DNA from: an uncultured Clostridia bacterium
GTDB taxonomy: Bacteria; Bacillota; Clostridia; Christensenellales; Aristaeellaceae
Length of the DNA: 5,192 nucleotides
Direction: 5' to 3'
Assembly: GCA_934643535.1 (NCBI GenBank)
Contig: CAKUCE010000222.1
Location: 1-5,192, forward strand
Part shown: positions 1 through 5,168 of the stretch, piece by piece
Layout: each line of letters opens with the position of its first letter
Position numbering within the stretch: the first letter of the stretch is position 1
Program-made: the position numbers and the translations under genes
The notes under the pieces: model-generated
Seen by the model: only the letters and a program-made list of their open reading frames with translations
What the model was told of the DNA's origin: nothing
Database searches by the model: none

Positions 1-220
1 TTGCCAGCTCACGCTGGCGGGCTGCGACGATCGCCGCAAGCTGCTTTTCCACAAAATGCTGCTCAACGACGAACTCCCCCTGACTATTGGCGGCGGTATC
101 GGCCAGAGCCGCCTGTGCATGCTGCTGCTGGGCAAGGCGCATATCGGCGAGGTGCAGTCGTCCATCTGGGACGAGGAGACGCACCGCATCTGCCGGGAGG
201 CGGGCGTAACGCTGCTGTAA
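1..220 (+). CDS. asnA: Aspartate--ammonia ligase (AsnA), C-terminal part; 5' end lies outside the window
   Basis: This enzyme makes asparagine from aspartate, ammonia and ATP in the cytoplasm, using free ammonia rather than glutamine. Only the last 72 codons are present, read from base 2 to the TAA at 218-220. The visible part carries the AsnA C-terminal signature: LPLTIGGGIGQSR, a run of leucines, then HIGEVQSSIW. In E. coli AsnA the equivalent segment (GGGIGQSR followed by HIGQVQ near the C-terminus) belongs to the class II aminoacyl-tRNA-synthetase-like fold and closes the ATP site with its arginine. The tail after the tryptophan is about 15 residues, a normal length, so the stop looks genuine. 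The gene converges on pfkA with 84 bases between the stops. The match is from recognised family motifs; the missing N-terminal three quarters cannot be assessed. Confidence 0.93.
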   Translation, partial: CQLTLAGCDDRRKLLFHKMLLNDELPLTIGGGIGQSRLCMLLLGKAHIGEVQSSIWDEETHRICREAGVTLL

Positions 221-226
221 ACCAGG

Positions 227-284
227 AAAAAACAAAACCGGCCCGTGTCCGAAACGAAGCGATCGTATCGGATACGGGCCGGTT
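227..284 (-). terminator. Rho-independent terminator of pfkA, possibly also stopping asnA
   Basis: A 17-pair stem (236-252 with 268-284, one G-T pair) encloses a 15-base loop. Read leftward, the stem begins about 20 bases after the pfkA stop and is followed by TTTTGTTTTTT, a strong T-run. Read rightward from asnA the same stem is followed only by TTGTCT, so it should work much better for pfkA than for asnA, although it may serve both convergent genes. Confidence 0.85.
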
Positions 285-304
285 GTCTGATCCGCGGGGA
301 AAAA

Positions 305-1357
305 TTACAGCTTGTTGATAAGCTCGTACAGTTCCCGGTCGAAGTTCTTCTTCATGCTCAGCGCGTCGGCAATGGGCATGTTGAAAACGCGGCCATGACG
401 GATGCCGATGGCCTGATTAGCAATGCCGCGGTTGAGCAGCTGCACGGCCAGATAGCCCGCCTCAAAGGCGAAAGCGCTGTCCTGCGCGGTGGGCTGAGCG
501 CCGCGCTGGGTGTAGCCGATGACGGTGGAGCGAACTTCCGCGCCGCCGCACTTCCGCTTGAGGATGCTGGCCAGATATTCGGCGCTGATGGGTTCGCCGG
601 GATAAACGGTCTTGCCGTTATCGTTGAGGAACTTGCGCCAGTCGAAGGGCTTCATGTTGTCCCAGCAATGCTCGCTGATGACCAGCGTGGCGCGGGTGTT
701 GCCCTGCTCGATCAGATGGTTCAGGCGGGCGGCTACTGCATCCACGTCCCACTCCATTTCGGGAACGACCAGCATTTCTGCGCCGGTGGCGATCGCGGTC
801 TTCATGGCGATGTCGCCGCAGTTGCGGCCCATCACCTGCACCACATGGGGACGGTCATGGCTACGGCTGGTGGCACGGATGGAACGAACGGCTTCCACGC
901 ACACGTTCACAGCGGTATCGTAGCCCAGCGTGGCCTCGGTGTAGCCCAGGTCGTTGTCGATGGTGCCGGGGATGCCCACGCAGGGGATGCCCAGCTCGCA
1001 CAGGTACATGGCGCCGGTAAAGCTGCCGTCGCCGCCGATCACGACCAGCGCGTCGATGCCCAGCTGGCGCAGGTTTTCAGCGGCCTGCCGCCGGACCTCG
1101 GGCTGCTTGAATTCCACGCAGCGGGCGGTGCGCAGGAAGGTGCCGCGCTGATCGGCAATATCCAGCACCGTCTCCAGGTCGAGAGCGCAGATGTCGTCCT
1201 CAGGATTCTTGCTCAGGCCCAGCAGGCCGTTATAGCCGCGCTTGATGCCCATGAGCTGGATGCCGTTCATAGCGGCGCAGCGGGCCACGCTCACGACGGC
1301 CGCGTTCATTCCGGGGCTGTCGCCGCCGCTGGTCAGGATACCAATCTTCCGGATCAT
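305..1357 (-). CDS. pfkA: 6-phosphofructokinase (ATP-type signature)
   Basis: Phosphorylates fructose 6-phosphate to fructose 1,6-bisphosphate, the committed step of glycolysis, in the cytoplasm. The 350-residue protein shows GGDSPG (11-16), GGDGS (108-112), PGTIDND with the catalytic aspartate (130-136), MGR (176-178) and SEH (228-230). Glycines at 111 and 131, where pyrophosphate-dependent enzymes carry aspartate and lysine, point to ATP as phosphoryl donor. The start at 1357 is chosen because AAGGAG (1368-1373) sits 10 bases upstream and the family begins with this (M)xxKIGILTSGGD segment; the open frame runs on to 1453 but that extension overlaps the promoter and a terminator. It is about 30 residues longer than the 320-residue E. 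coli and Bacillus enzymes, mostly from extra sequence around 231-265. Tyr282 stands where E. coli has the fructose-6-phosphate ligand His249, and the following RGAQPTAQDS differs from the usual RGGSPTAFDR. Arg276, Arg285, Glu229 and Arg169 are kept. It is transcribed alone from its own promoter. Confidence 0.94.
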   Translation of the reverse strand: MIRKIGILTSGGDSPGMNAAVVSVARCAAMNGIQLMGIKRGYNGLLGLSKNPEDDICALDLETVLDIADQRGTFLRTARCVEFKQPEVRRQAAENLRQLGIDALVVIGGDGSFTGAMYLCELGIPCVGIPGTIDNDLGYTEATLGYDTAVNVCVEAVRSIRATSRSHDRPHVVQVMGRNCGDIAMKTAIATGAEMLVVPEMEWDVDAVAARLNHLIEQGNTRATLVISEHCWDNMKPFDWRKFLNDNGKTVYPGEPISAEYLASILKRKCGGAEVRSTVIGYTQRGAQPTAQDSAFAFEAGYLAVQLLNRGIANQAIGIRHGRVFNMPIADALSMKKNFDRELYELINKL

Positions 1358-1367
1358 ATCGCACAGT

Positions 1368-1373
1368 CTCCTT
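1368..1373 (-). promoter_or_regulatory. Ribosome binding site of pfkA
   Basis: AAGGAG on the minus strand lies 10 bases before the ATG at 1357 and decides the start against the longer open frame that extends to 1453. Confidence 0.85.
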
Positions 1374-1411
1374 ATCGTATAAAAAAAGTATGAGGATGGA
1401 TTCCGTTTTTC

Positions 1412-1439
1412 AGTATAACACAGCCAGAAAAATACGCAA
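1412..1439 (-). promoter_or_regulatory. Promoter of pfkA
   Basis: On the minus strand TTGCGT (1434-1439) and TATACT (1412-1417) are separated by 16 bases. This predicts transcription starting near 1405 and a leader of roughly 50 bases before the pfkA ATG. The -35 box lies inside the stem of the upstream regulator's second terminator. The assignment rests on consensus matching only. Confidence 0.65.
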
Positions 1440-1462
1440 GCCTTTTTGAGCAAAGGCTTGCG
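1429..1462 (-). terminator. Second (distal) terminator of the AraC-family gene
   Basis: An 11-pair stem (1435-1445 with 1452-1462) with a 6-base loop is followed on the minus strand by TATTTTTCT. It lies about 55 bases past the stop of the regulator gene. There is no T-run on the plus-strand side, so it acts leftward. Its distal arm contains the pfkA -35 box. Confidence 0.75.
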
Positions 1463-1473
1463 CAGGTTTGTCG

Positions 1474-1494
1474 AAAAAGTTCGCCGCCGCGAAC
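1474..1494 (-). terminator. First (proximal) terminator of the AraC-family gene
   Basis: A perfect 6-pair GC-rich stem, GTTCGC (1489-1494) with GCGAAC (1479-1484) read leftward, has a 4-base loop and is followed at once by five T (1474-1478). It begins about 20 bases after the regulator stop. The stem is short, which may explain the second hairpin further down. Confidence 0.65.
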
Positions 1495-1515
1495 GCAGGC
1501 AGGCCGCTCCGCCGG

Positions 1516-2406
1516 TCAGGCCCGATCGTCAGGCTCCATAGGGCCTACATGCTTGAGGTAGGCGGTAGGACTCATGCCGACCACATGCTTGAACTGCTTG
1601 GAGAAATGATAGGGATCGGGCATACCGATCTCCACGCCGGTCTGGCGCACGCTCATGCCGCCCCGCAGCAGGGTCTTGGCCCGCTCCATCTTCTGGAACT
1701 GCAGGTAGCCCAGCGGCGGGATACCCAGCTCCGTGGTGAAGCGCTTGCGGAAGGTTTCCATGGGCATACGGCTGATGGCGGCCATTTCCGCCAGACTGAA
1801 ATTGGCCTGATACTGGCTCTGACGCATGGCGTCCACCACCCGGGCGATCTCGTGGCTCAGCACCGCGTTGGTGGCTACGCTGTGGCCGCTGTGGGCCGCC
1901 AGCAGCGCCCAGAGCAGCTGCGCCAGCTGGAAGCTGGCTTGATCGGTGCCGCTGTGACGCACCAGCACCTGCACGATCTGCCGGATCAGCAGCACCTGAT
2001 TGGGCAGGATCCCCTGCCGGGCGGGAACCAGATTGTAGGCGTTCATCTGCCGCAGGAACGACGTGGCCAGCGCGCCGTCCACCGTGAACCACAGAAGGCG
2101 GCTGTCCCGGGCTTCTTCCAGACGGCAGTCCGTCGTTCCCGAAGGGATGACGAAGCACTCGCCCTTTTTGAAGCGGAGATGCTGGCTGCCGAAGGTCATG
2201 GTCATGTCGCCCTCGTCGGCGATCAGCCACAGTGTATGGTGAAACGGCGCGATCTGGTATTGATCCTGCGTCAGAATGGCGCTGCCCGCTTCCCGGATCC
2301 AGACGCCGCTTTCTTCTACCAGCCGCGCGGGGACGTGGGTTCCCTGTACGAACACGCCGGGGTCGCTGTCTTCGGTGTTGATAGGAATAAATCGAAGCTC
2401 ATCCAT
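1516..2406 (-). CDS. AraC-family transcriptional regulator with N-terminal cupin-type domain
   Basis: A 296-residue DNA-binding regulator of the usual AraC-family size and architecture. The N-terminal half (about 30-115) is a beta-rich sensor region of the cupin/AraC-binding type, with the segment around LRFKKGECFVIPSG (77-90) typical of these folds. The C-terminal hundred residues hold the two helix-turn-helix units: the first around SLAEMAAISRMPMETFRKRF (204-223), the second around 253-285 with the hallmark PYHFSKQFK (265-273), GMSP (277-280) and YL (283-284). Family members usually sense a small molecule, often a sugar, and activate nearby genes; the ligand and targets here are unknown. 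The start is supported by AAGGAAG (2417-2423) 10 bases upstream. The gene is alone in its transcription unit, with a near-consensus promoter and two terminators. Neighbouring candidates for control are pfkA downstream and the glycosyltransferase/phosphatase operon upstream, but no operator shared with them was seen. Confidence 0.93.
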   Translation of the reverse strand: MDELRFIPINTEDSDPGVFVQGTHVPARLVEESGVWIREAGSAILTQDQYQIAPFHHTLWLIADEGDMTMTFGSQHLRFKKGECFVIPSGTTDCRLEEARDSRLLWFTVDGALATSFLRQMNAYNLVPARQGILPNQVLLIRQIVQVLVRHSGTDQASFQLAQLLWALLAAHSGHSVATNAVLSHEIARVVDAMRQSQYQANFSLAEMAAISRMPMETFRKRFTTELGIPPLGYLQFQKMERAKTLLRGGMSVRQTGVEIGMPDPYHFSKQFKHVVGMSPTAYLKHVGPMEPDDRA

Positions 2407-2458
2407 CTTGCTGTATCTTCCTTATATAGTTCTGGCCAGCTTTCTGACCGTATATAAC

Positions 2459-2487
2459 ATTGTATGAGAGTCTTATAGGAATGTCAA
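2459..2487 (-). promoter_or_regulatory. Promoter of the AraC-family gene
   Basis: On the minus strand a perfect TTGACA (2482-2487) and TACAAT (2459-2464) are separated by exactly 17 bases. Transcription would begin near 2452, giving a leader of about 45 bases. This is the closest match to a vegetative sigma-A promoter in the window and suggests substantial unactivated expression of the regulator. Confidence 0.82.
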
Positions 2488-2489
2488 GC

Positions 2490-2520
2490 AAAAAACGCTC
2501 CAAAATTCGGAGCGTTTTTT
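2490..2520 (-). terminator. Terminator of the phosphatase/glycosyltransferase operon
   Basis: ACGCTCC (2495-2501) pairs with GGAGCGT (2509-2515) around a 7-base loop, flanked by an A-run and a T-run that lengthen the stem to 12 or more pairs. It is symmetrical, so it could stop transcription from either side. It lies about 27 bases past the glycosyltransferase stop. Read leftward, its T-run ends two bases before the TTGACA box of the next promoter. Confidence 0.88.
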
Positions 2521-2546
2521 GAGAAAATAGAAATAAAGTTCGGGGT

Positions 2547-4163
2547 TCAGGGCTCCTGGACCCGTTGATAGACCGTTCCGACGGTGTTGCCGTAGCTTTT
2601 GATGGAGAAAAGTTCCCGGTAGCCCTCCGGCGGCACGGCATGATAGACCCACGCATAGGTGGCTCCATAATAAAGATAGGGTTCATCGTCTTCGTGGGTG
2701 ACGGTCAGCCTGGCCCGCAGATCGGCGGGCAGTTTATAGGCTGCCGGGATCAGGTCGTTGAAATAGCAGCCGATGGTCACATGCCCCTCCGTCTGACGCA
2801 GCAGCTGCTGGTATGCGCCGGTGGGGCACACGTTCCACGTGTCCATCTCCATGGTCTGGGCCGCGTCCCGGGGGATCAGCACGTTGTAATAGGCGCATTC
2901 GTAGGGATGATTCAGCCCGATGCCCACGGCGCTCAGCACAAGGAAACCCGCTGTCAGCCCGGCCGCTGTCCGTCGAAGGACCTTCCGCTGCCGCAGTCCG
3001 CGCAGAATGCCGTCCAGTCCCAGCGCCGCCAGCAGCACCATGCCCGCGTAAACAAAGTAGAAATGCCGCCAGCCATTGTACATCAGCGGTTTGCCCACGC
3101 AGCTGTATACGACGGGCACCGCGAACGCCGCCAGAAAGGCAAGGCCCATAAGCTGCCGGGGCTGGGACAGATCCCGGGTTTTCCGGCGCAGCGGCTCCGC
3201 CAGCGCCCGGAGGCTTCCCGCCGCCGTCAGAAACAGCGTGGGCAGCGGCACCGTGACCAGAATCATGAAGGGCAGATAATACCACGGCAGGGGCGTTTCC
3301 TGATTGACGTCCCAAAACCGTGCGCCCCGGAACAGCACCTCGCCGCCGAAGCGGGAAAAATTCACGGCGTTGTCCAGGCACCAGCGGAAAAAACCGATGG
3401 GATCCGACCAGAGGGCCGGGGTCAGCAGCGCATGGAAACCGGCAAAGCTGAGAATGGTCACGGCGGCCAGCCCCGCCATGGAGCGGTTCCATTTCTTTTG
3501 GACCGTCAGGGAGACGATCATCGCAAGGCCCATCAGGCCCCAGGCAAATATGCCCACGATCTTGGTATTGAACGCCATGGCCCCAAAGAAGGAAAGCATC
3601 AGCCCCCGGGAAAGGCAGGGCCTGCGGATCAGCCTGACTCCCTGCCAGAAGGTGAGCAGGAACAGGCACAGCAGCACCACATCCTTATTGTTGTAGTGCC
3701 CCTCCGCAAAGAACCGGGGACAAAGATACAAAAGCAGCGCGGCGGCGCAGCTCACCGGGCGGCTCATGTCCAGATTGCGGCATACGCCGTATACCGCCAG
3801 ACAGCCCAGCAGGAACCAGCATTCGGTCAGAAGGCTCCACACCAGCGAATAGGTGTAAATGTCCTGCCGCAGCCACGGCAGCAGCGGGATCAGCGGATAA
3901 TAGGCGCAGATGCCGTGATCCTTTTCAATGCTCTGGGAAATGGGCAGGTCCACCTCCTGAGAAAAGAACCCGTCCCGTATGGAAAAGGGCCAGTGCAGGC
4001 GGTACTCCTCCACATTGCTGTGGAAAATGGCCATTTCCGTGTATTCGTCATAAGGCATGCCATAGTCCCGTACCGTCAGGAAGCCCGCCAGCGCCAGAAG
4101 CAGGAAAAACAGCGCCGTCCATACGCGCGCTGTTTTTTCCGAAATGCCAGAGTATCCGTGCAT
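2547..4163 (-). CDS. Putative GT-C superfamily (family-39-like) integral membrane glycosyltransferase
   Basis: A 538-residue polytopic membrane protein resembling the PMT/ArnT-type GT-C enzymes, which transfer sugars from polyprenyl-phosphate donors on the outer face of the membrane. Numbered from the first possible ATG (4169), about ten or eleven hydrophobic segments can be read, the first at 17-34. The first extracytoplasmic loop carries Asp41-Glu42 in GMPYDEYTE, the position of the acidic catalytic residue in GT-C enzymes. Other marks are PRFFAEGHYNNKD (151-163), FNTKIVG (200-206), YNGWRHFYFVY (364-374) and HPYECAYYN (421-429). A soluble tail of about 120 residues, beginning with MEMDTW (440-445), follows the last membrane segment. 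Donor and acceptor cannot be told from sequence. Start at 4163 is preferred because AAAGGGG lies 7 bases before it; the ATG at 4169 would add two residues. The gene follows the phosphatase by about 50 bases with no terminator between, so the two are probably cotranscribed. Confidence 0.8.
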   Translation of the reverse strand: MHGYSGISEKTARVWTALFFLLLALAGFLTVRDYGMPYDEYTEMAIFHSNVEEYRLHWPFSIRDGFFSQEVDLPISQSIEKDHGICAYYPLIPLLPWLRQDIYTYSLVWSLLTECWFLLGCLAVYGVCRNLDMSRPVSCAAALLLYLCPRFFAEGHYNNKDVVLLCLFLLTFWQGVRLIRRPCLSRGLMLSFFGAMAFNTKIVGIFAWGLMGLAMIVSLTVQKKWNRSMAGLAAVTILSFAGFHALLTPALWSDPIGFFRWCLDNAVNFSRFGGEVLFRGARFWDVNQETPLPWYYLPFMILVTVPLPTLFLTAAGSLRALAEPLRRKTRDLSQPRQLMGLAFLAAFAVPVVYSCVGKPLMYNGWRHFYFVYAGMVLLAALGLDGILRGLRQRKVLRRTAAGLTAGFLVLSAVGIGLNHPYECAYYNVLIPRDAAQTMEMDTWNVCPTGAYQQLLRQTEGHVTIGCYFNDLIPAAYKLPADLRARLTVTHEDDEPYLYYGATYAWVYHAVPPEGYRELFSIKSYGNTVGTVYQRVQEP

Positions 4164-4170
4164 TTGCATT

Positions 4171-4187
4171 CCCCTTTTATTGCTCCT
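4171..4187 (-). promoter_or_regulatory. Ribosome binding sites that decide the glycosyltransferase start
   Basis: Two purine-rich motifs precede the paired starts ATG-CAA-ATG. AAAGGGG (4171-4177) is 7 bases from the second ATG (4163) but only one base from the first. AGGAG (4183-4187) is 13 bases from the first ATG (4169), longer than usual. Spacing favours 4163. Confidence 0.55.
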
Positions 4188-4202
4188 GCGGCGAGAGCCG
4201 CA
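4187..4202 (-). other. Small hairpin between the phosphatase and glycosyltransferase genes
   Basis: TGCGGC pairs with GCCGCA around a TCTC loop in the leftward transcript, 6 pairs. No T-run follows, so it is not a terminator. It touches the AGGAG motif at 4183-4187 and could affect translation of the downstream gene or mRNA stability; that role is inference. Confidence 0.4.
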
Positions 4203-4217
4203 AAACAGAAAAAACGA

Positions 4218-5024
4218 TCAGCCTACCACGTCGCCCACGCCGTTCAGGACATAGCGGGGCCGGTAGGGGAATTTGCTCATTTCTTCCCGGGTGGTCACAC
4301 CGGAAAGCACCAGCACCGTGTCGATGCCGCTTTCCACGCCCGCGATAACGTCGGTATCCATCCGGTCGCCGATGATGGCGGCCTCGTCCGTGCTGACGCC
4401 CAGGCGGCGCAGGCCGTGACGCATCATCAGAGGATTGGGCTTGCCCAGGAAATAGGCGCTGTGGCCCGTAGCCAGCTCGATGGGGGCGATCAGCGCCTTG
4501 CAGGCGGGCGCGATGCCGTTTTCGATGGGGCCGGTCAGGTCGGGGTTGGTGCCGATCAGCTTGGCGCCGCCCAGCACCAGCTGCACCGCCCGTTCGATCT
4601 TTTCATAGTTGTAGGTATGGGTCTCGCCCAGCACCACGTAGTCCGGGTTGACCTCGTTCATCGTAAAGCCTGCGTCATACAGCGCGCCGAACAGGCCCGG
4701 CTCGCCGATGGCGTATACGCTGCCGCCGGGGCACTGCCCCTTGAGGAAGGCCGCGGTGCTCATGGCGCTGGTGTAGAAGTGGCTCTCGTCCACGTCCAGC
4801 CCCAGCCGGGCCAGCTTCTGCTGCAGCTCCCGGGGAGCCCGTTCGCTGGAATTGGTCAGGAACAGGAAACGCTTGTCGTTCTTTTTCAGAAATTCCACAA
4901 AACGCTCTACCCCGGGCAGCAGCATGTTGCCGTGGTAGATCACGCCGTCCATATCAATAATATATCCCTTTTTGGCCCTCAGGGCTTCCATGGTGTAGGG
5001 ATGGGCCGTTTCATTCAGGCTCAT
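4218..5024 (-). CDS. HAD-superfamily subclass IIA phosphatase, NagD-like
   Basis: A 268-residue cytoplasmic phosphatase of the HAD-IIA (NagD / p-nitrophenyl phosphatase) group, which hydrolyses small phosphate esters such as sugar phosphates and nucleotides. All four HAD motifs are intact: DMDGVIY with nucleophile Asp24 and general acid Asp26 (24-30), TNSS (57-60), the lysine of GKPNP (194-198), and GDRMDTD (219-225) with the magnesium-binding aspartates. The region between motifs II and III holds the C2-type cap expected in this subclass, and overall length is normal. The start at 5024 follows AAGGAG (5031-5036) by 6 bases. It is first in a likely operon with the membrane glycosyltransferase. 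Substrate specificity lies in the cap and is not readable here; both a housekeeping role in clearing phosphorylated metabolites and a role tied to the glycosyltransferase are possible. Exact subfamily naming (NagD, AraL, phosphoglycolate phosphatase) is left open. Confidence 0.92.
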   Translation of the reverse strand: MSLNETAHPYTMEALRAKKGYIIDMDGVIYHGNMLLPGVERFVEFLKKNDKRFLFLTNSSERAPRELQQKLARLGLDVDESHFYTSAMSTAAFLKGQCPGGSVYAIGEPGLFGALYDAGFTMNEVNPDYVVLGETHTYNYEKIERAVQLVLGGAKLIGTNPDLTGPIENGIAPACKALIAPIELATGHSAYFLGKPNPLMMRHGLRRLGVSTDEAAIIGDRMDTDVIAGVESGIDTVLVLSGVTTREEMSKFPYRPRYVLNGVGDVVG

Positions 5025-5030
5025 GAGGTT

Positions 5031-5036
5031 CTCCTT
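5031..5036 (-). promoter_or_regulatory. Ribosome binding site of the HAD phosphatase gene
   Basis: AAGGAG on the minus strand, 6 bases before the ATG at 5024, fixes the start. Confidence 0.8.
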
Positions 5037-5062
5037 TCCGTCCGGCGGCTGCCGTCCTGTTC

Positions 5063-5091
5063 AGTATAGCATAAAGCGCGCAGCTTCACCA
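5063..5091 (-). promoter_or_regulatory. Promoter of the phosphatase/glycosyltransferase operon
   Basis: TATACT (5063-5068) is preceded by TG one base upstream, giving an extended -10 (TGCTATACT). The -35 position at 17 bases holds only TGGTGA (5086-5091), a weak match, so the promoter would rely on the extended -10. Transcription would start near 5056, about 30 bases before the ATG. Confidence 0.6.
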
Positions 5092-5139
5092 GAGGAAACA
5101 GAGGTTAAATCCATGTCATACTACTCTCAATCTAAAAGA

Positions 5140-5168
5140 TGTTCAAATGTGTCAGAATATGTTATAAT
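5140..5168 (+). promoter_or_regulatory. Outward-facing extended -10 promoter for a gene beyond the right edge
   Basis: The plus strand carries TGTTATAAT (5160-5168): a perfect TATAAT with an extended TG. The -35 region is weak (TGTTCA at 5140-5145 with 17-base spacing). The surroundings (about 5105-5170) are much more AT-rich than the genes, as expected for a promoter region between divergent genes. The gene it would serve starts outside the window. A short open frame from the ATG at 5113 also crosses this site and is an alternative reading. Confidence 0.5.

Noticed and set aside
1..318. A 105-codon plus-strand frame starting at base 1 with TTG
   Set aside because: It is out of frame with the AsnA reading, which shows clear family motifs, and it runs through the terminator into pfkA.
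245..1393. A 382-codon plus-strand frame opposite pfkA
   Set aside because: It mirrors pfkA, begins inside the terminator hairpin, and its sequence is a low-complexity run of A, G, H, D and V without any family motif.
1358..1453. N-terminal extension of pfkA by 32 residues
   Set aside because: The extension covers the ribosome binding site, the promoter and part of a terminator, lacks a ribosome site of its own, and has no counterpart in phosphofructokinases.
1468..2457. A 329-codon plus-strand frame opposite the AraC-family gene
   Set aside because: It is antisense to a clear AraC-family protein and crosses that gene's terminator and leader. No ribosome site or recognisable domain.
2399..2686. 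A 95-codon minus-strand frame over the glycosyltransferase 3' end
   Set aside because: It is a frame-shifted reading of the glycosyltransferase C-terminus that continues through the terminator and the next promoter.
2734..3669. A 311-codon frame on the minus strand inside the glycosyltransferase gene
   Set aside because: Out-of-frame reading of the same strand; composition dominated by G, A, R and P, and no membrane segments, unlike the convincing frame it overlaps.
2565..5069. An 834-codon open frame on the plus strand across two genes
   Set aside because: It runs antisense to both the glycosyltransferase and the phosphatase, including their intergenic spacer and regulatory sites. Its translation is rich in H, Q, R, G and A with no domain signal, as expected from the complement of GC-rich coding sequence.
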